Assembly (NCBI GenBank): GCA_022497145.1
Contig: MU385855.1
Span: 806,001-870,000 of the forward strand
Source: Rostrohypoxylon terebratum
Lineage: Eukaryota > Ascomycota > Sordariomycetes > Xylariales > Hypoxylaceae
Direction: 5' to 3'
Length of the DNA: 64,000 nt
Below the pieces are notes generated by a model. The model made no database searches, was not told the DNA's origin, and saw only the letters and a program-made list of their open reading frames with translations. The position numbers were made by a program, and so were the translations under genes. Below, piece by piece: positions 12,998 through 25,099 of the stretch (within the stretch, counting starts at the first letter, position 1; every line of letters begins with the position of its first letter).

Positions 12998-14364
12998 GAT
13001 GGGCGAATTCGCGCGATGCGGCCGATGAAATAATTTAAGCGAAAGTATAGAGTATTCCCGATTTTATGGTCTATGCGCAATCGCGATAGAAAACCTTAAG
13101 GCTTAGATGGAATTTGATATGATGTTGGATAAACTCAATAATCCCCTCTGTCTTGTGTCTTGTTGTCGTGTGGCTTGGAGAAAAGCGTGATGACCTGGAC
13201 CCTTCGTATTTTTTCGGACTCAGCTTAATTACGAAAGGCCAAAGACAAAATGGAGCGCCCCGGAACAGGGGACGCGAAAATGATCGGATCGGCTTCCAGA
13301 TAGTGGCAAAAAAAGAATAATGTCTAATGATAGACTAGAATAATACACAGATTAAAACGATTGTTTTGCATTGCTTTTTTTCTCTCTTTAGATTGTTGAA
13401 GACTTTCCTAAAACCTCCCACCTTTTCGTTGCTTGGTGGATTGTTTAGTGAGAGTTCGCGGAGGGACGGAGGGGACCAAGGGACCAACAAGAAATAGGAG
13501 GAGGCTAAAATAAGCAAACACCAAACGGGCGTTCCTGCCTAGTAAAAAAGCAAATTGAGGAAGACGAGACGAGGAAAGGCTCGCCTGGCTCGCGTCGATG
13601 GACTTGTCTCCGCGCTAGTACTGGTACATCATATCCTTGGTCACGCTAGCAAAACCGTATACCAGTATTACCAGATGATGCTACGTTCCTACAGCTGCAA
13701 AGTATAGTACATGGTTACCTCGTACGCCATCGGCAATTTTTGGCAGGACGCAACGACGCTGTACGACCTCGTAGCACAGCGCACCGCAGGCGCTAGTCAC
13801 TTTAGACTGGGCTGAACGGTTGAACCTACCATCCGTAGGCATTTTGGCCATTTTGGCATAGCATTTCTTGAGTAGGCTATCTAGGATTCTAGGTAGGTAT
13901 AATCAATCGGGTTGAAACTTCCAAGTGTTTACGTAGTACGTACGTATAGGCTGAATAATAAGATTCCACTGAGCGGCTCGGAGTGTTAATCATTCGACGA
14001 ATATCAAACAATAATTCGTGAGGCGTACCAGTCCATTCTCTGACTTGGCAGGCACAGAAACACTGGACAATTGGGGAAGTGGTGATTGTACTCCCAAAGT
14101 CTCCCATGGTAAAGAATTTCCGCGCACAGACCACCACAACGCTAAGATACGGGCAATATCCTTGCGCACGGCTAATCTGATAATCCGCTTCCAGGGCGGT
14201 TGAGATTTTCTGGAGTGGCAGATCGTCTATGCTCTATGACTTTATCGACATTTTGATATACACGATCAACCTGCACAAATCTGCCGCGGCGTAACCGTTC
14301 GAATCCATTCCTTCCGCTCGTCCAGACCTCCCACAGGCCAAATTGAATTGATCGAGAGTTCGTC
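12998..14364. other. Divergent intergenic region between the Csi2-like gene and FCF1
   Basis: About 1.4 kb shared by two divergent genes. I see no gene. There is a CTAGGATTCTAGGTAGGT motif near 13881. Runs of A and T occur around 13310-13400. Confidence 0.5.
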
Positions 14365-15131
14365 ATGGGTATCGCAAAGAAGACGCGCAAGTTTGGCCAG
14401 GTACGCTACCTTCCATTCCCATCTTCAGAAACATCCTTATCGATAAGCACATAAACCTACACCCGAAGCCATCGTCAACTAACCCTTCCGCCACACACAT
14501 AGGTCAAGCGCATAATATCGCGGCGCGACGCCCGTCTGAAGGAGAACCGCGAGAAGAACGCCAAGGCGGCCGCGGAGGCGAAGCCCAAGACCGCATCAAA
14601 CGAGATCGTGCGGCGCGAGGTGCCGCAGCTGCCCTCGCAGCTCTTCTTCCAGCACAACGAGGCGCTCGTCCCGCCCTACAGCGTCCTCGTCGACACCAAC
14701 TTCCTGTCCCACACCGTCCAGCGCAAGCTGCCCCTGCTCGAGACCATGATGGACTGCCTCTACGCCAAGTGCACCCCCATCATCACCAGCTGCGTCATGG
14801 CCGAGCTCGAGAAGCTGGGTCCCAAGTACCGCATTGCCCTGCGCATCGCGCGTGACGAGCGCTGGGAGCGGCTGCAATGCGATCACAAGGGCGTATATGC
14901 CGACGACTGTATAGTGGACCGTATCATGTGAGTTCCGAGCTGGTTTCTGTACGAGTATGTATGATTGTGAATCAGCCGCTAATCGCCGTGTGTAGGAAAC
15001 ATCGTATATACATCGTTGCCACGAACGACAAGGACCTCTGCAGGCGGATACGAAAGATTCCCGGCGTTCCTATTATGAATGTCGCTCGAGGAAAATACGT
15101 AATTGAGAGGCTACCGGGCGCTCTGCAGTAA
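14365..15131 (+). CDS. FCF1: rRNA-processing endonuclease Fcf1 (Utp24)
   Basis: Predicted 198 aa in three exons: 14365-14400, 14503-14927 and 14996-15131. The intron 14401-14502 has a CTAAC branch and TAG end; the intron 14928-14995 uses GTGAGT and TAG. The protein starts [15 protein letters not shown] and contains a PIN nuclease domain with the acidic residues of [11 protein letters not shown], the MAELEKLG stretch and DDCIVDRI / TNDKDLCRR. It ends in the conserved [12 protein letters not shown]. Length equals that recalled for human FCF1. Fcf1 is a component of the nucleolar small-subunit processome that cleaves pre-rRNA near the 5' end of 18S. Exon 2 is much richer in G+C than its surroundings. 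Confidence 0.93.
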
Positions 15132-15820
15132 TCGGGGATGTGAGATCAAAGGATGAATATGACTGTAATATGCATTTGGGACATATTCCGGCGTTTAGGC
15201 AGAGATTTTCTCTAGACTTCATGGCATACCACCGGCGTTTTGAGGCACCAAAAAGAGATTCATTATTGAGGCAGGCTACAAATACAGAAAAATGGTTTGT
15301 TGCTGACTAGATGATAGACATGTTAAATGATTCATGTTGAATATTGGCAATTGCAATTATTATCCCCCAGCGAGTTCCTGGAGCTGAGGCCACCTGAGAT
15401 CAATAGATTCTTATGTACAGTGGTGGTAAGCCTCGTTTGTTGAAGGGTTTCCTTTACCCAACAGCGTTCTTAAGAAACCCCACCGTCGCGGGTATAGACG
15501 GTGGCCAATTTCCTTGGCATCTATAACCATTGCCGCACTCACTATGCTTTCAATCCGTACCATTTTAGCCTCCAAAAAATTGAAAAGTCGCGTAGAACGC
15601 CGTAGCCCGCGTCTGGGTGAAAGAAAATCAAGTAGTGTACACCCCCCCCTTTTTTTTGGCCGTTCGCTGAAGGAACCCTTAGCATGCATAGGTATATAGC
15701 AAGATCGATCCAGAGCCGCGCCTTGAAATGAAGAGGATCATGATGCAGAAAACCACCCACTCCAGATAGATGAATTAAGTAAAAGCATATCGGAGGAAGC
15801 TTAAGAGGGAAGAATGATGA
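15132..15820. other. Convergent 3' intergenic region FCF1/SET1
   Basis: No gene seen. Contains a C8-T8 homopolymer junction near 15642-15658. Presumably holds the two 3' untranslated regions. Confidence 0.6.
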
Positions 15821-18800
15821 TTAGTTGAGGAATCCTTTGCAAGCTGCAGTTCCGCACAAGCAAGGGATACGGTCTAAGCTTCCTATTTCTCGTTCAAATT
15901 TGTAGTCATAAGTCAACTCCTCGTCTATAAGAATATAGGTCAGTAATGTTGTCTTAGGTGGGTGCTGCGGGCTGTGGGCTGTGGACTGTGGGCTGTGGAC
16001 TGTGGGCTTACTTTGAGCAATATCGCGTAACGCATAGATGACAATCCTCTTACTACCTTCTACTTTAATAATTTTGGCTGTGCAATTTGGCATGCAACTA
16101 TGGTTGATAAAGCGGGCAATGCCTCCCTTCTTTGTGGCGTCGATGACTGTGCTATCATCAATACGGAAGAGGTAGCTGCTACCAATGCCGCTTTTCAAGT
16201 AGCGGTTCTCCCGGATCTCGGAGATAGACTGTCGAACCTCCTCGCCAACATACTCGATAATCATGTCATCTTTGTTAATATTCTCCATGGCGTAAAGACC
16301 CCAATTGTGGATTGCAGAACGAGCAAATTTGACTGGCTTCTTTCGTTTCTTCAGCTGGTTGAACCTGAGTACGTCCGAGTCTTGACCTAGAGTCTTCTTC
16401 TGGTCGTTCAAATCAGCGACAAAGCGTCGATTGTTGACACGATTTGCTCGTGAGTTGCCCTTGGCCACCAACTTCTCCGCGGCAAGCTTTGCTGCTTCAG
16501 CTGCTGCTGCTGCTGTATCTTTGCCATCTTTCTTTGCTGCGCGAAGCTGTCGCTCTTCTCTAGCTTTCTGCACTTTAAGGTGATGTGGGAGGTACTTGGA
16601 TTTCTCCGAGTTAAGGATCTTCTTGACGCCTTCAGTACGGGCGCATCCACTAGGGTTCGGTACGTAGTAGCCTTCGATGATAAGCGATTCCGTAGGTAAC
16701 GTCTCCTTCTCGGCATTGAGCTCCCGCACGCGATTATGTTTCCATACCCAAAGTTTGGGATCGCCCACGTCGTTCGACTTGAACCTCTTCTTGAGCTTAG
16801 AGACATCGGGGTGATCTTTAGACTGAAGGTTAAGGTCTGGCAAAGACTGCACTGACAGGCTAAACGATTCCGGTAATGTCATCGCCGGAAGTACTAAGTC
16901 GGAAAAGCGCTCATCCCTGGGGATTACCTCGTCGACCACCTCTTCGATGATGGGTTTAGGGAGCAATTCTTCAGATTCTTGTGTCTCCTCCTTTTGTGAT
17001 TGTTCCAGGGCTTCTTCAACGTAGACTTCCTGTTGTTTCTTCTTCATAGCCTCGCGTTCTTCGAAGAGTTGCTTCTTAGTCTTCTTCTTTGGCTTGGCTA
17101 CGGTAGCCTTCTTTCGTCCCTTAGTAGTCTTCTCGGTCGGGGTAGGAAGCTCGGTGACTTCAGAGTTCTTGTCAACATCGGCGTCGGGCATAACGATATC
17201 TTCTGTCGGGCTAGGGAATTCGTTTTCGAGTGTATCGATGGTAACTCCGAACAATTCTTCGTCGGACTTCTTCTGTCGCTTGATGGCAGCTTCGACATGG
17301 AGGTCGAGTTTCCGCTTCTTCGTTTTGACAGCACCATCATTGACAGGGAAACTAGCATCTGTCATGGAGTCTTCGTCGGCGAAGTCATTTTCGAACGGAT
17401 CGTCTTCGGTACTCATACGGCTCCTGGGGCGCGACTCAGACTCTTCGACATCACGCATAACAGAATCGCGATTCTCGGTCTCATCTTCAGAAACTTCATC
17501 GTCGCTGTCTGGCGGTTGTAGTCGATGATGAAGTGACCGGAAAGCATTGCGCACGACAGAAGGCCGCTTACGCGCAAACGGATCCGTAAATCCATAATTT
17601 CGCTGCGCTGCACCTTGACCTTTGATTTTCCTGATCCGAGGCAATGCAGCAACATCGAGACGAGCGGTACGGCGTTCGATGGGGTCAGCTCGGGAGTTAG
17701 GTGTGCTGATTGGCGTAACATCGCGTTCTTCAATACTGATCGCAGGTTGCGGTAGCCCTGGAGGTTGTTCGAGATTCAATTTGCGTCTTTTCGCTGCGTG
17801 GTTGGCCGGGTCTAGGAATTTGTATAAAGTCGGTACTGCGACCTTAGTCCTAATGTGTCTGATTAGATGCTCTTTCATCTCGCGACGGACAACTTGAATA
17901 GCCTCCATAACGGGATCGAAATTCCTGGCTCGCTGTTTCTTCTCCTCTTCTAAGACTGCCTCTTCGTCACGGCGTCGTTCGTCGCGTGGTCGGTATTGAT
18001 GGTCGTCCCTATAACGCGGGTCCAATCTCCTATCTGGCTCAATCGGTCGCAGGTAGGTGGCAGAATGGGAGGTACTGGAGGGTGTCACGCCGTGAAGTTT
18101 CATGTTCATAGTGTATGTGAAAAAAGCGGTACCATCTGTCATATTGAAACACCGACATGCCTCATCACGACCAAAGGAGGTATTGGGGAAAATAATATAG
18201 TAGCCAGTACGGTCGGCCCGTATGTCCTCGAACTGGTACGATCTTAAACGCCTCTTCATATGAGGCACTGTTGCTACCAGGAATGGAACACTAATGTCGG
18301 GAATGAAGATGTACGGTTCGCCCTTGAGAGTTGCAGAAACAGGTTGAGGGTCATTCAACACGGGTTTCGGTTTGGAAGGAGGTGGCCATGTGGTTTCGAC
18401 AGGCCACTGGCGTTCAGCGGCAGGACCCCTCGGTGCGGTTGGTGGCGGTCGATTGACGACTTCAGTAGACTTTGGCTTAGGACCGGTGGGAACTGGGGTA
18501 GTAGCTGTACGGGCAGGCTCCTCGTTATCCTTCTTGAGGATAGTCTCGAGCATCTGTCTACTCTTCTTGCCATCTCGATCAAACTCTACCTTGACACGGT
18601 TCGCCTCGATCTTCTTTCCATGCATAGACCGAACGGCTCTTCTCGCAGCATTGACAGCCGAGACGGGCGGTTGGCGTTGCGGTTTTGAGTCCCTGTATCG
18701 AAAAGTTGCGAAACCCAGGAAACTTCCGGTGTGAGGATGCATCTTATTGCTGCTCTCAGCTATATCACCGAAAGACGTGAATATAGTCACGACCTTAGAG

Positions 18801-19789
18801 AAGGATATCAACGGGTTAAAGCCGCTAACCACAACCTGAGTGGGCGGTCCGGGACCGATAGACGTAGCAGGATCATAAAGGTACGGCTTGAGGTTGTAGG
18901 GAGTCTGGCGTAACCTCGCCTTAGGTAGGTGGAAGTCGACATTTATGTAATCGAGCCAGCTGCCTTTGGACAGGCGGGGATCTGAAGGGGGAGCGTCATC
19001 TTCCTATTCAACGAATTAGCCAAAGATCTCATGCAAGTCAGATGACGCTCCCCCTCTACCCGCAGATGTATGTAATGTTATATGTTGGATACGTACCAGC
19101 CCGATATTCTTGTATTTGGGTTTCATTGTTTTTCTATCGCTCGAGGACAAGCTCTTGTCGGTTAAAGGGTCGTGTACACACTTGGTTCCCTTTATAGAGA
19201 GGTTTGGGTCTCGAGCCGGCAGGCGCTTGACGGCGCCAGGAGCACTAGACAACAGTCCTGTGGTGGTTGTAGAGTTCGCATTATCATGTTTGCTTGTAGT
19301 ATTAGAAGTGGCGGAGGAACGCTGCTTTGCGGGCTGTACGTGGGAAGAATTTGTGGGCGAGCCCATTGTGGTGAGAGGTGTGAGGTTGCTGTTGGACGCG
19401 CGTGATGAAACATTCATTGCAGCGGAGGAATTATTGAAAGTAGTGAAGACGGAGGAGGTGGTACTCGCGTGAGAGCTTGCGGAACCAACCCCATTGAGGA
19501 TATCACCTTGCAAAGACTCGGTATCATCTGTCGGGGGGTGTGCGGCATCAGATAACGATGAATCGTATTTGGAACCATCGCGATGAGCAGGTATTGCGGT
19601 CTTAGCATCAATGTCGGTGGCTTCTGACGCTCTCGAGTACTTCTCGCGTTCTCGTTCATTAGCCTTGTCTCTGGCGGCGCGAGGAGCGTTAGGAAAGTAC
19701 TCCTTATAACCAGCGCTAGGAGCCATGGCTATTAGGGTCGGAGTCGTAGTCGAAGTCGAAGTCGAAGTTGGCGGCCTCGACTTATCCAC
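15821..19789 (-). CDS. SET1: Histone H3K4 methyltransferase Set1 (COMPASS catalytic subunit)
   Basis: Predicted 1262 aa, exons 19097-19789, 16012-19003 and 15821-15924. Introns are 19004-19096 (GTACGT..TAG) and 15925-16011 (GTAAGC..TAG). Splicing the second joins ALRDIAQ to [10 protein letters not shown]. An RRM-like domain ([19 protein letters not shown] onward, about aa 275-370) is followed by an acidic and basic central region, the n-SET region and the C-terminal SET domain. SET hallmarks are [21 protein letters not shown] (NHSC) and ELTYDY. The post-SET motif [13 protein letters not shown] gives the three zinc cysteines. Set1 methylates histone H3 Lys4 in the nucleus. The start at 19789 is the first in-frame ATG; the Met at 19726 ([11 protein letters not shown]) is an alternative nearer the conserved sequence. 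Confidence 0.93.
15969..16010 (-). repeat. 7-bp tandem repeat GGRCTGT inside the last SET1 intron
   Basis: On the + strand five full copies of GGGCTGT/GGACTGT run from 15969 to 16003, with a degenerate sixth reaching the 5' splice site at 16011. The repeat makes up about half of the 87-nt intron. Confidence 0.85.
18986..19055. repeat. Perfect 16-bp inverted repeat across a SET1 3' splice site
   Basis: Arms at 18986-19001 (AGGGGGAGCGTCATCT) and 19040-19055 are exact reverse complements, separated by a 38-nt loop. One arm is coding (start of exon 2), the other lies in intron 1. The branch-like CTAAT and the acceptor at 19004 are in the loop. Confidence 0.9.
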
Positions 19790-21617
19790 CGACCATCATA
19801 TCTCAAATTTGGAATAATCAATATCAGCATTCATATAGCCATGAGGATGTACGCGATTGATGATTGTAGTCGGATGGTGGTTGCGGTGGCAGAAAGGTAC
19901 GCGAAACTCCTGCGTCCACGCGACAGGATCGTAGATCTGACGTGTGGGACTTGTGACTGTGACTTTGACAAAAGTGCCAGACAATTATTATAACGATGCA
20001 GAGGTCCGAAGAAGCGTTCCGATGTGGTAAAAATTGTGGCGATACGGTCGCGGACAAATGTAAAACGTGTGCCCGTGAAAATTGCGCTCGCGAGGTCGGG
20101 ACTCTGTCTTGGTTCAAAGAAAGTGGGCGGGAGATGGAGATGGAGAATGAAGAGGCTGATGTCGAAAAGTTGAAATTGGCGGTTGATTAGCAAAGCCAGA
20201 TTCTGATTTCAGGGATGGGGCCAAGTCCGGGGGGGATTAGGGATTTAGATTTGGCCACTAGCCACAGTCTGTGCCACAATTCTATTTTGTTTTTTGTTTT
20301 TTTCCACCTGTCTGACCTGTCTGACCTGTATTACTTCGTAACACCTGCAACACCTACAGGGCTTTATTTGGCCATTTCAGCTATAACTATTTCTACTTTT
20401 ATTTGTGGCTTATTGTGTCACTACTACCTTGTCCTGACTAGTTCTGAGTCCTGACATAGTTCTTTCCCCCAAGTGTACTGTACCTATTGGTAGTTGGTAG
20501 TAGAAAAGTTTACGGCATGGTGGCAGCTGCACGATACATTTCACAAGCCAAAATAGTCCACATACCTTCCTACACAGGGGATAGAATATGCATTACAACG
20601 TCACCGCTTTCTTCATTCGCTATTTCCCTCTAGAATGTATCAAGAACGGTGAACTGATAGCGAATCGATTCGGACTTACCGGTCAGTTCTAGGACTCGAT
20701 GCAACTCTGTTTTACCTAGTCAGGCACCTACATCTCTTAAAGTTGTTGGTTGTGTGATTGTATTGTTGTATATCGCACCTTTTTTTTTGCATTCAAAATC
20801 ACGGACGACGGACCAGATAATTAGGTACAGACATTCAGGGTGGCAGGGTGGATAGCTACCTGACGTTATAATCTGTCTACCTATACAAATACCTGCCTAC
20901 CTAGTTATCTATTGTTGGAGAAATTGTAACTTTCCTTGTTGATTATGCGTCATCTACAGGTGGCGAATGTGCTTCAAATAGAAATATTAGCATGAACAGC
21001 GCTGATCCCACTGGAACTCCGGGTTGCATCTAGTATCAAGAATAGCCCAAATTTGAGTCTCAGATTTGAACGAAATATTCGATACTGACTGAATAATTTA
21101 TCCCGAGACACTTGTAATGAGCAGAGTTGCGTCTTCTTTTTCTAGGTAGCAATCACAGTTGTTTCCACGTCAATGAGTCCGACCGTCAAAATGCTACATG
21201 TCTGGTAATTACTAGATAGGCTTCAAAGTTGTCGAAAACTGACGTGTGGCTCAGCTACTTGCTAGGCCTCCAAGCGGGAGAGCCGAGAGTCTCAGAGCCT
21301 CAGAACCTCATTTGGAGGCCTATCATTGTCTTTGCAAAATCGGTATTAATGTACTCGTTTTTTGGAGAATAATAATACATGTACTAGTAACTTAAACATT
21401 CGCAATCACAGTCGCAGAAACTAGTTTTCATTGTGTTTTGTAGGTGAAGTGCCTTAGAGAAATCACTGGCCTATTGATCCAGCTTTTAAAGACAAAGACT
21501 GATGCATAGTGACAATGCCGACTTTAATTCTCAGAGCCTAACGCCATTCATGAGTCTGCCATCCCATTAAGTCGACCAATAACGCCAACAAACACTTGGA
21601 AATTCCAGGCGAATGTT
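19790..21617. other. Intergenic between SET1 and the securin gene
   Basis: Probable SET1 promoter and leader plus the 3' flank of the next gene. No supported coding region. Short open frames at 19796-20193 are probably leader sequence. Confidence 0.5.
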
Positions 21618-22981
21618 CTAGTCCGTAAGACGGAACTCGAACGTCGGGTCCTCCTCTATCACCGGATCCTTGCCAACCTCGCATTCGTCATCGCTATCAT
21701 CATCTGTGTTGAAGACTGAAATGAGGGTGACTCTGTCCCTCCATGCCTGCTGTTCGATAGAATTTCGTCGATTGGCTTGACTAGTGGAAGTGACAGTCTT
21801 GTCGGAACCGTTTGACATTGCTGAATTAGTACGACTTAATGTACGGCTCGGCTTGGTAGATGGTACGATTCCTCGTTGAAGCATATTTGACATCTGTCGT
21901 CCCTTGTTATAGCCGACCGTCGTTCTTGAATTTGCGTCCATCTCCATCGATGTCTTCCGAGGAATTGCTTGAGCCTGCGCACTAGGTGATCGCCTAGAAA
22001 GAGACATAGTCCTGAAGATAGGCTTTGGGATTTTGCTAGGTTCTGCAGGCTTAGACGCCTTTCGTTGAAGTGATTTAGTCTTGTCTTCCGTAGACAAAGT
22101 ACCAAGAACATCCTCTGACACTATGGTCGACAACAGACCGTCCATGCCGGATCCGATTGCATCATCGTCCACATTCTCATCTTCAAATAAGGATTTTGTT
22201 TGGACATTAGAAATTTCACCTCGGATGCCCCATTTCATGTCGTCAACATCCTCTAAGAGGCGCCTGTCAGACTCCTCAAAGATCGCCTTGTTTTTTTCAA
22301 TCAACTTTTTATCTTCCAGAAGGATGCCATTCTCGTCGACAGGTTTGAAGTAATAGTCATGGTAACCAGTGAAGCAATTTTTGCGGTCTAGTATGTTGAG
22401 ATCGAGGGCGCCATCAGGGAATAGGTTCGACTTGTAAGGACTACCCTTCGATTTGGGACGGGGAGGAGCGAATTCGATTTCCTCCTCTGTATGAACTAAT
22501 AGTTTCTTCTTAGGTTGAATGGTTGTCGATCCAGTAGCTTGCGATTTCTCAATCTCATGTACTGCGCTCTTGACGTTGATGGTCTGCTGGCCATTGGCCT
22601 TTGCATTGGTCGTCTTGTTACCTAGGACCGCTCTATTGCGATTGTCTATCGCGAATAATTAGTCAGTCTTCTTTCCTCTTGGATAAAGCTCTTGTGTTTG
22701 CCATAGGACATACTTGCAGGTGTAGCAATATTAACCTTGCTTAATCCCTTGCCCTTGGACGTCAGTGTATTCTCATTGCCACCTGTTCTGCCCTTGAGAA
22801 CGCTCTTAGCACCACCAACCAAGTACGTCTCGTTCTCATCGTTCAGGGGAACTTTGAGGGGAGTTTTGGCAAATCTAGCCCCTGGTGTCTGCTGACGCTT
22901 AGCTTGGTTCTGTTGTTTACTATGGGCGGCGCTATTTCGACGGTTGAAAACCAAGTTCTCCTGATCTCGAGCAGCTAGCAT
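21618..22981 (-). CDS. Securin (Cut2/Pds1-like anaphase inhibitor)
   Basis: Predicted 431 aa, exons 22714-22981 and 21618-22645. The intron 22646-22713 (GTATGT..TAG) has a CTAAT branch site. Visible features: N-terminal RDQENLV and PLNDENET, and directly after the splice junction a destruction box RAVLGNKTTN (RxxL plus Asn). An EEEIEFAPPRPK block and an acidic C-terminal end follow. The destruction box and EEEIE-PPRP block resemble fission yeast Cut2 as recalled. Securin binds and inhibits separase until the anaphase-promoting complex ubiquitinates it. Most of the protein is low complexity, as expected. The assignment rests on short motifs, so a search is needed to exclude another disordered family. 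Confidence 0.65.
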
Positions 22982-24041
22982 GATGGGCGATTGATTGCAT
23001 ACAAGTATCTCGAGCTAAATTGATACAACTGACAAGACTGTTATTTGCGTTGTAGTCAGGGGAAATTGGTAGAAAAGTGGTAATGCCGTGAAAGTCGTAA
23101 TTGGAGAATATGTTTACATTCCGAGTTGCTAAGGTGAAGGAGACACAAGCTCTCCACCTATGTAGCACGGACTTTTTTTTTTTTATTACGGTGAGTGGGT
23201 AAAAAAAAAGGAATGTAGGTAGGTACGAAGTAAAGTGAAGCAACTCAAACTCAAAACACTTAAAGCAAGTGCACTCGATAGTGCAAAGCTGGTACGGATA
23301 ATTATTGGAGGATAATTTCGTATCAATGAATTTCATGATACCCAAAGTTAAGGTTTGTATCCCCGAACCAAAACTCTAGTTTTCAAGGTTACTTGTAATT
23401 GAATTTGTTATTGAATTGTAGGTAGGTAGGCAATAATCTCCTTCTAGAATGACTGCTAAGAATGTTGTCCTAACCTTGTTTGGATGCGACGGTAGTTGCC
23501 AAAGCAACTCAATTTCCACTCCAGCTACATTGTACTTACTACGTAGTAGCTCTCAGTTACCTAACATCCATGATATTACGTAGGTAAACGGTACAGTATG
23601 CATGATTCTTGGTTCAAACGGTACATGGCTCACCATAACTCCCGCCGTTAGGTTGGTCAGACCCCACTTGACACAAAGCCGAGTGCACTGTGCGGTCCAA
23701 AACAAATCATGAGACGGGACACCCTTCCCCCCCCCTTATCCCCTATCGGTCACTTTCCACTTTCCAGGGCAGTGAGTGGAAGGCGGGGCAATCTAGTACC
23801 AACCCACGCTGACTTTGGGCATATGAAATTCCACGCCTATCCATCCAGTTCAATATTAGTTCGATTAAACCATTTACATTTAACGAAGTTTCCCTTTTCC
23901 CTTATTCTCTCTTAACCGGCAGTCTGCGTTCGTTGCCTAACTAAAAAGCCATCATCATCTGCTTCATCTGCCTTCAGTCAACCTATACACCATCCTTTCT
24001 ACCTTTAGCACATATTCTAACTACTCAACCACTCTTTCACC
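22982..24041. other. Divergent intergenic region securin/tropomyosin
   Basis: About 1 kb shared by two divergent promoters. Homopolymers lie at 23173-23184 (T) and 23727-23736 (C). No gene seen. Confidence 0.5.
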
Positions 24042-24816
24042 ATGGCGGACCGCATTAGAGAGGTAAGTCGATAACATCTCAAAGTTTCCCCCTTACCCCA
24101 CCATCTGTATAACGCGCTGTTAAAGAGCTTAGGGAAAGCCCTCTACAGTTCTACAGTTCTACAGCTCTATAGTTCAACGAATAATAGCGCAGCTTTATAC
24201 GGCATCTATTTCTATGTATCTGACATCTGCTTGATTATTTACAATGATATTAACATCGGGTTTACTTCTAGAAAATGAACCAGCTCCGCCTGGAGGCTGA
24301 CGAGTCGGCTCAAAAAGTTGAAGAGTTGCAGGCTAAGGTCAAGGCTCTTGAACAGGAGAACCTCGCCAAGGAGCAAGAAATCACCTCCCTATCCCACAAG
24401 AATGGCCTTCTGGAAGCCGAGAACGAGAAGATGGACACCACCATCAAGGATCTGAAGAAGACTGCCGATGAGGGCTTGCAACATGGTACGCACAACGAAA
24501 CCCTCCAACGTAGACTCCAGCTCCTCGAAGAAGAAGCCGAGGAAGCGGACAAGACTCTTCGTGAGACAAATGAGAAGTAAGTCTCCACATAACCCACCAT
24601 TGTTGTCCTCAAACACGTGAGAGACATGCGTGGCTAACAAGGATCAACTACAGGCTTCGCCAGACTGACGTAAAAGCCGGCCACTTTGAGCGCAAGGTAC
24701 AGGCTTTGGAGAACGAGCGGGACCAGTGGGAGAGCAAGTACGAAGAGATTGTCAAGAAGCACCAGGCACTCCAGAAGGAGTTCGACGACCTCCAGCAAGA
24801 GATCGGCAACATCTAA
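24042..24816 (+). CDS. TPM1: Tropomyosin
   Basis: Predicted 162 aa, exons 24042-24062, 24272-24576 and 24654-24816. The first exon encodes only MADRIRE, followed by a 209-nt intron. The second intron is 24577-24653. The whole protein is one heptad-repeat coiled coil (KMNQLRLEADESAQKVEELQ to the C terminus) and includes the fungal signature LRQTDVKAGHFERKVQALE. Length fits fungal tropomyosins of about 161 residues. It forms dimers that polymerise along formin-nucleated actin cables and contractile rings. The very short first exon matches the structure I recall in other filamentous fungi. Confidence 0.95.
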
Positions 24817-25099
24817 ATTCCTTACTACGTTCGACGAGACCGCTGTCGCGAGACACTCGAAGGCTGTGCCTTGGGAGAAAGCTTTGGATTTCTTTTTACC
24901 GACGCCGGTACCGTGTCAACTTTTACACGGGGGAGACATAGTTGACGACCGACTCGACCTTCGACCTTTAGAGAGACGAGGATTTCTGCGGCGGTTATTG
25001 AAGAGAAGTCAAGGGTTTAGGGGCATGTTTATTGTATGGTGGACTTATATGTGGTATTCGCAACAGCAAGGCCTACAAGGCAGCTAGACAATGCAGTAA

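Noticed and set aside
14280..14310. GTTCGAATCC resembling a tRNA B box
   Set aside because: No A box or cloverleaf can be formed upstream, so not a tRNA gene.
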